This document shows positions 58,735 to 64,000 of a stretch of 64,000 nt of DNA, piece by piece. Each line of letters starts with the position of its first letter. The first letter of the stretch is position 1. Both the position numbers and the translations under genes were made by a program. Below the pieces are notes generated by a model. It worked only from the letters and a program-made list of their open reading frames with translations, did no database searches and was not told where the DNA came from. Origin of the DNA: Bos javanicus (Eukaryota; Chordata; Mammalia; Artiodactyla; Bovidae); assembly GCF_032452875.1 (NCBI RefSeq), contig NC_083883.1:56914698-56978697 (forward strand), in the 5' to 3' direction.

Positions 58735-58904
58735 ACAAACTTCTTTTTTTTTTATTACTCTTTGCACTATGCTTGGGAACAATATGTTTAGAAAAATATT
58801 ATTCATTGACAGAACACTCAAATAAAAATCAGGCTTTTATCTATTAGAAAAGTCTCTTCTTGCCTAAATGGTTTTCCTGCAAGGTCAGTAGGTTCTGGAG
58901 CTGA
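58735..58904 (-). other. MRPS14: MRPS14 3' UTR (candidate)
   Basis: Minus-strand sequence after the stop codon, extending to the candidate AATAAA at 58756-58751. The true end may lie further left. Confidence 0.45.
58751..58756 (-). terminator. MRPS14: Candidate MRPS14 polyadenylation signal
   Basis: TTTATT on the plus strand reads AATAAA on the minus strand, about 150 bases after the stop. It lies in a T-rich run, so chance occurrence is possible. Confidence 0.4.
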
Positions 58905-59087
58905 TCACCATATTGCTCGCTGGATCCCAGACAGTTGCCCATGATCAGCTAAGTGACGGAAGACAATACGGCTGAGCCTCCAGCGCCTCTTTACGCCTCG
59001 TGGACGGGACGTCATGACACATCGATTTCTGATTCTAACGGGGCAGCTATCCCGGGGAAGGGCAGCAATTTCTTCATCAGCCACCTC
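58905..59087 (-). CDS. MRPS14: MRPS14 last coding exon (mitochondrial ribosomal protein uS14m, C-terminal 60 aa)
   Basis: On the minus strand, acceptor 'cttcccttag' precedes GAG at 59087; the stop TGA is at 58907-58905. It encodes 60 residues from EVADEEIAALPRD through CPVRIRNRCVMTSRPRG to GIQRAIW. The RNRC...RPRG and R-rich WRLSRIVFR segments are the conserved uS14 signature; uS14m binds 12S rRNA in the head of the mitochondrial small subunit. This is about the last 60 of 128 residues; the first exons, including the mitochondrial targeting sequence, lie beyond 64000. The gene is tail-to-tail with CACYBP, as in human. The last residues, AIW, differ from ATW as I remember the human protein. 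Confidence 0.93.
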   Translation of the reverse strand, partial: EVADEEIAALPRDSCPVRIRNRCVMTSRPRGVKRRWRLSRIVFRHLADHGQLSGIQRAIW

Positions 59088-60028
59088 CTAAGGGAAGTCA
59101 CAACGTTATTTACACGGATCACACGCCTTTATTTATTCTAGATGATGAGTCAATGCTCAGAGGAGAACACAAAAGGCTAGATTCATTAATGCAGCCAAGT
59201 TTGGCAAAAGAGCCCTGGATACCATGATGAATTTTACTGAGTAGAAACAAACAGGCCAGAAAGAAACATGACAGAATTGTTTGACATACTCGCAATGTAA
59301 TTTTTCAAAATTAAATCGAAACCTAACAAACATAACCAAGAATCCACAAACTAAGTGTAAAGCTCAAAAAGCTTTCACCAATAGAAAACAGCTGTGTAAC
59401 CAGCAACTAGACTAAGAAACAGTATCTGTACCCAAGACTTCCCTCTCCTTCCTTTCGGTCACTGAGCTCCTGGCTAACGTTCTCATTTCTCTTTTGGAAA
59501 ATACATGGATGCATTTCTGTTGTCTCCCCAAATGATTTTCCCAGCTTCACTGAGAAAATCGATATATAACACTGTGTAAGTTTAAGACGTACAATGTGAT
59601 GTTGTGATACATGTATATACTGTGAAAAATAATTACCACAATAAGGTTAACACCTCCATCACCTCACATAATTACCCTGTGTGTGAGAGAACATGAAGAT
59701 TTACTCTTTAAGCAACTTTCAAATATGTAATACAGTACTGCTAACTATGGTCCAAATACTGTACTTACTTAACCCCAGAACTTACTCACCTTACAACTGG
59801 AAGTTTATACCCTTTAGCCAGCACCTCCCCATTTCCCCTAATCCCCAGGCTCTGGTAACCGCCATTCTACTTTTTCTATGAATTTGGTTTTTCAGACTCT
59901 TAAATATAAGTGAGATCATACAGTATTTGTTTTTCTGACTTACTTCACTTAGCATAATGCCCTCAAGGTACATCTGTGTTATTGCAAAGGGCAAGATTTC
60001 TTTTTTTAATGACTAAATAGTATCATAC

Positions 60029-60228
60029 TCTGGGCTTCCCAGGTGGCTCAGGTGGTAAAGAACCTGCCTGCCATGTGGGAGTCCCAGGTTCAATCCCTGG
60101 GTAGGGAAGATCCCTAGGAGGGCATGGCAAACCGCTCCAGTATTCTTGCTGGAGAATCCCATGGACAGAGGAGCCTGGTGGGCTACAGTCAGCGGGGTTG
60201 CAAAGTCAACATGACTGAGCACACATGC
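60029..60228 (+). mobile_element. Bov-tA SINE with target-site duplication
   Basis: Sense copy. Flanks are agtatcatac (60019-60028) and agtatcacac (60229-60238), one mismatch apart. Confidence 0.9.
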
Positions 60229-60520
60229 AGTATCACACTACCGTACTCTGTGCCGCTCTGTGCGTGCAAATCACATTCCTGGAATGGCTCGTTCACCCGC
60301 TGATGGACAGTCAGGCTGCGTCCATGCCCTGGCTACTGTGGATAATACTGGAGTGAACACGGGGATGCAGCTCTCTCTTCATTTCTATCTAGTGATTTCA
60401 TTTCCTTCAGGTTTATACTCAGAAATGGAATTGCTGGATCATACATGGTAGTTCTAATCGTTACTATTTTGAAGAGCCTCCAAACTATTTTCCACAGTGG
60501 TTGTACCAATTTACATTCCC

Positions 60521-60610
60521 ACCAGCAGTGCACAGGGTTCTTTTCTCCACATCTTCACCAACACTACCAGCAGTGCACAGCGTTCTTTTCTCCACATCTT
60601 CACCAACACT
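60521..60610. repeat. 45 bp tandem duplication inside an L1
   Basis: Copies 60521-60565 and 60566-60610 start 'accagcagtgcacag' and differ at one base. Confidence 0.93.
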
Positions 60611-61787
60611 TATCTCATCTTTTGGACAGTAGCCATTCTGACAGGTGTGAGGTGATAGCTCTTTGTAGTTTTTGTTTGCATTTCCCTGATTAGTTGAGCA
60701 TCTTTTCATGTACCTGTTGGTCACTTGTGTCTCTTTTGGAAAAATGTCTATTCGGGTTCTCTGCTATTTTTTAATCACTTTTTTTTTGGGGGGGTGCTAT
60801 TGAGTTGTATGACTTCCTTATATTTCGGGGATATTAAACTCTTTATCAGGCACATGGCTTGCAAATATTTTCTCTCATTGTGTAGGCTGCCTTTCCATGT
60901 TGTTGCTTTCAGTGCGCTGTAGTCCACTTGCTTTTCTTTGTCGCTTGCGCGTTTGGTGTCACAACTAAACAAAAAATCACTGCAAAGATCAATGTCAAGG
61001 AACGTTTACCCCTTGTTTTCTTCCAGCAGTTTCACACTTTCAGTTCTGTCTTTTAAGTCTAAGCCGTTTTGAGTTTCTGTAAGTGGTGTTAAGATAGGGG
61101 ACCGATTCTACTCTTCTGCATCTGAGTATCCAGTTTCTCCAACACCACTAACAGAGAAGCTATCCACAATACCCACTGAGTATTTTGGCTCCCTTGTCAA
61201 ATACTTGTTGACCACTTATCTGTGGATTTATTTCCAGGTTCTCATTTCTGTTCCACTGGTATATGTGTCTGTTTTTATGCCACTACCATACTGTTTTGAA
61301 TATTATAGCTTTGTAAATCAGGAAATGTGATGCCTCCAACTTTGTTCTTCTTTCTCAGGATTGCTTGACTCTTTGACGGTCTTTTGTAGTTCCATACAAA
61401 TTTTAGGATTATTTTTTTCTATTTCTGTGAAAAAAATGCTATTGGAATTTTGATAAGAATTGCACAGACTCTACAGATGGCTTTGTGTAGTATGGGCATT
61501 TTAAAAATATTAATTCTTCCAACCTATGAACATGGAATATCTTACTTATTTGCATCTTGATTATGGTAAATGTTTCTTTTAATGTGCTGCTGAATTTGGT
61601 TTGCTGGTATTTTACAGGGAATTTTTCCATCTCTATTCATTAGGGATACTGACCTGTAGTTTTCTTTCTTTGTAGTGCCCTTATCTGGCTTTGCTATCAG
61701 GGCAATGCTGGGCTCATAAAATGACTTTGGGAGTGTTTGTTTCCCTCTTACTCAATTTTTTCGAAGAGTTTGAGAAGAATTGGCACT

Positions 61788-62062
61788 GCTGCTGCTGCTG
61801 CTAAGTCGCTTCAGTCCTGTCCGACTCTGTGTGACCCCATAGACGGCAGCCCACCAGGCTCCCCGTCCCTGGGATTCTCCAGGCAAGAACACTGGAGTGG
61901 GTTGCCATTTCCTTCTCCAATGCATGAAAGTGAAAAGTGAAAGTGAAGTCACTAAGTCGAGTCCAACTCTCTGTGACCCCATGGACTTCAGCCTACCAGG
62001 CTCCTCTGTCCATGGGATTTTCCAGGCAAGAGTACTGGAGTGGGGTGCCATTGCCTTCTCCG
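61788..62062 (-). mobile_element. Bov-A2 SINE with 11 bp target-site duplication
   Basis: Antisense dimer. The (CTG)n tail is at 61788-61802 and the head 'ttgccttctccg' at 62062. It is flanked by gaattggcact at 61777-61787 and 62063-62073. Confidence 0.94.
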
Positions 62063-62986
62063 GAATTGGCACTAGTTGCTCTTTAAATGACTGGTAGAAT
62101 TTATTCATGAAGGCATATGGTCCTGCACTTTTTTCTGATTACTGATTCAATCTCCTTACTCATCATTGGTCACTTCAGATTTTCTATTTATTCATAATTC
62201 AGTCTTCATAGGTTTTATGTTTCTAGGAATTTATCCATTTCTTCTAGGTTAGCCAGTTTGTTGGCCTACAGTTGTTCTTATCAATTCGTTATGATTCTCT
62301 GTATTTCTTTGGTATCAGTTGTAATATTTCCTCTTTTGTTGCTGATTTTATTTGAATCTTCTCTTTTACTATGTTAGTCTAGCTAAACGCTCATCAATTT
62401 TATCTTTTCCAAAAAATCAGCTCTTAGTTTCACATATCTTTACTGTTTTTCTGGTTTCTATTTTCATTTATTTCTGTTCCAATCTTGGATTCTGCTAATT
62501 TTGGGCTTATCTGTTTTTCTAGTCCCTTGAGGTATTAGGTTATTTCCCATAACATTTTTGAAGTATGCAAGTGTGAAACCTCAGAAGGCCAAGTAGAAGG
62601 AAATGTTTGACATGAAGATGAAAAGGAGGAAGCATAGGCGCACACAGAGCCTTGACATCAACAGTAAAGATTCTGACTGCTGGAGATGCAAAGACAAGTG
62701 ATCAGGTGAGATTTACATTTTTAAAACATCATTTGCAATGTAAGGAAAAAAATATGGTAAGGGCAAAAACGGTTCGGGGGGAAAACATAGATTACTGCAG
62801 TAGCCAGCACTAAGGTTTTGTCAGGACAGATTTATTCTTATGTTTGTGCTTAAATGTATGTGTATTGTGCATGTGTTTGTGTGGGATTAGACCCTTACTA
62901 AACTATGATGGAAGCAAAATAATTACTCTAACATATTAAAACCACATAAATGAGAAAATGTATATGAAATCCGCTCAGTTTATATT

Positions 62987-63200
62987 GGGCTTCCCTGGTA
63001 GCTCAGAGCAGGTAAAGAATCCACCTACAATGCATGAGACCTGGGTTTGATGCATGGGTGGGGAAGATCCATTGGAGAAGGGCCTGGGAACCCACTCCAG
63101 CATTCTTGCCTGGAGAATCCCCATGGACAGAGGAGTCTGGTGGACTGCAGTCTATGGGGTCACAAAGAGCTGGACATGACTGAGTGACTTCACTTTCACT
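62987..63200 (+). mobile_element. Bov-tA SINE
   Basis: Sense copy from 'gggcttccctggtagctcag' to 'ttcactttcac'. The left flank agtttatatt (62977-62986) recurs at 63221-63230, after an extra 20 bp copy of the right flank. Confidence 0.88.
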
Positions 63201-63242
63201 TTTATATTAATTATTAAACAAGTTTATATTAATTATTAAACA
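63201..63242. repeat. 22 bp-period tandem duplication at a SINE 3' flank
   Basis: 'tttatattaattattaaaca' occurs at 63201-63220 and 63223-63242, separated by ag. Confidence 0.88.
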
Positions 63243-63908
63243 TTAAGAGTAGTTCCTGACCTCCAGAAGCTCACACATATGTTGCTATTAAGAAATACTG
63301 ACAAATAAAAATTACAAAACACTGACGGAGAAAAATCAAAGACGAAAATAAATGAAGTGATATACTTTAAAAAAAAAAAAGAAAGAATGATAAAATTATA
63401 TGAAACATGATTAAGTCAATGAATGGTAAATAGTAAGAGCTACAAAAGGAACTGAACAGGAGAAATGATTGGGCTGGTGAAATGAAGTAAAGTTTTATGG
63501 AGACGGAACATGAAGAACAGCTACAAATTGTTTACGTACATATGAACATAAAAGGTTTAAGGCAGTGTACAAATGAGGAAACTAGGCAAAGGGAAAATGA
63601 AACAAAAGAGCATTCTGTGAGAGCCTATAAATTCATTAGCACTGGGACAGAAATTCACCTTGTAAGCTAGTTGGCAGGCAAGAAAGAGCCATGTAAGTTC
63701 CAAGGATTAAGAGAAGCTCTGCACAGCTATTGATGGTTCTCAAAAAAGAGACTCTTCATGGAGGTCTTCATAAATTTGTCCTCCCTAACATCTTAAGCTT
63801 TGTTTCTCAGGAGCCACTTCTTATTACTGCCTAAATATAGGCAAGTAACTTAATGTCATTACAATAAAAGCTATAACAGAGTGGTCCAAGGCACTCCGTT
63901 CTCTGCTT

Positions 63909-64000
63909 CAGTTCAGTTCAGTTGCTCGTTGTTTCCGACTCTTTGCAACCCCATGAATTGCAGCACACCAGGCCTTCCTGTCCATCACCAACTCCCAGAG
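63909..64000 (-). mobile_element. BovB LINE 3' tip, continuing past the window
   Basis: Antisense start 'cagttcagttcagttgctcg' through 'catcaccaactcccagag'; cut by the window end. Confidence 0.85.

Larger units (their letters stand above)
59530..62555 (-). mobile_element. L1 LINE (old), about 2.6 kb, interrupted by two SINEs
   Basis: Antisense. The 3' UTR phrases 'gtacaatgtgatgttgtgat' and 'ctaaccatggtccaaa'-like (59739) lead into ORF2 antisense phrases 'tttacattcccaccagcagt' (60511-60530), 'tgcctccaactttgttcttc' (61332) and 'ttttatttgaatcttctctt' (62346). It is interrupted by Bov-tA (60029-60228) and Bov-A2 (61788-62062). A 45 bp tandem duplication lies at 60521-60610. Confidence 0.85.
59088..64000. 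other. MRPS14: MRPS14 intron (partial)
   Basis: I searched the minus strand for the preceding exon and did not find it. The content is an antisense L1 (59530-62555) with nested Bov-tA and Bov-A2, a Bov-tA at 62987-63200, unique sequence, and the start of an antisense BovB at 63909. Confidence 0.7.

Noticed and set aside
58583..58825. 80-codon plus-strand ORF near the MRPS14 3' end
   Set aside because: Opposite to the MRPS14 3' UTR, AT-rich, no family resemblance; probably chance.
59088..64000. MRPS14 exon 2 (VDWRMWRDVKRR-type segment)
   Set aside because: I looked for it on the minus strand and did not find a matching frame with splice sites; it probably lies beyond the window.

Overview
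This is nuclear DNA from a ruminant mammal (cattle, sheep, goat or close relative). The evidence is the density of lineage-specific retroelements: BovB (RTE) LINEs, tRNA-derived Bov-tA SINEs, dimeric Bov-A2 SINEs and cetartiodactyl CHR-type SINEs. All genes are split by GT-AG introns, and the gene order RABGAP1L - CACYBP - MRPS14 matches the human 1q25 neighbourhood as I recall it.

Layout. Positions 1-34250 (+) hold the 3' part of RABGAP1L: an alternative first coding exon (5242-5280), six shared coiled-coil exons (9465-28996) and a long 3' UTR ending near the AATAAA at 34225. The seven exons join in phase to a 253-residue short isoform that lacks the Rab-GAP (TBC) domain. Positions 34250-40900 are intergenic and contain a 2.1 kb sense-strand BovB with a 284-codon reverse-transcriptase ORF. 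A CpG-rich promoter (about 40940-42260) follows; its upstream part carries a tandemly duplicated E-box + CRE module. CACYBP (+) occupies 41857-52098 as six exons encoding 230 residues. Positions 52500-58700 are intergenic, with L1 fragments and a second, antisense BovB lying inside a 200 bp inverted repeat. MRPS14 (-) enters tail-to-tail with CACYBP: its last coding exon (60 residues) is at 59087-58905, and the remaining 5 kb is intron filled with an antisense L1.

The three genes are unrelated in function: RABGAP1L acts in Rab/endosomal trafficking, CACYBP is a SIAH1-SKP1 ubiquitin-ligase adaptor, and MRPS14 is a mitochondrial ribosomal protein. They are neighbours by conserved synteny and do not form an operon or pathway.

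I found no previously undescribed biological system. The most useful observations are the short-isoform promoter and exon, the duplicated CRE/E-box module, inverted BovB copies flanking CACYBP, a 200 bp inverted repeat at 55.0/58.1 kb, a solo LTR nested in a SINE and itself carrying a SINE, a SINE reduced to its first 20 bases with a 12 bp target-site duplication, and in-frame tandem duplications inside two LINE copies.
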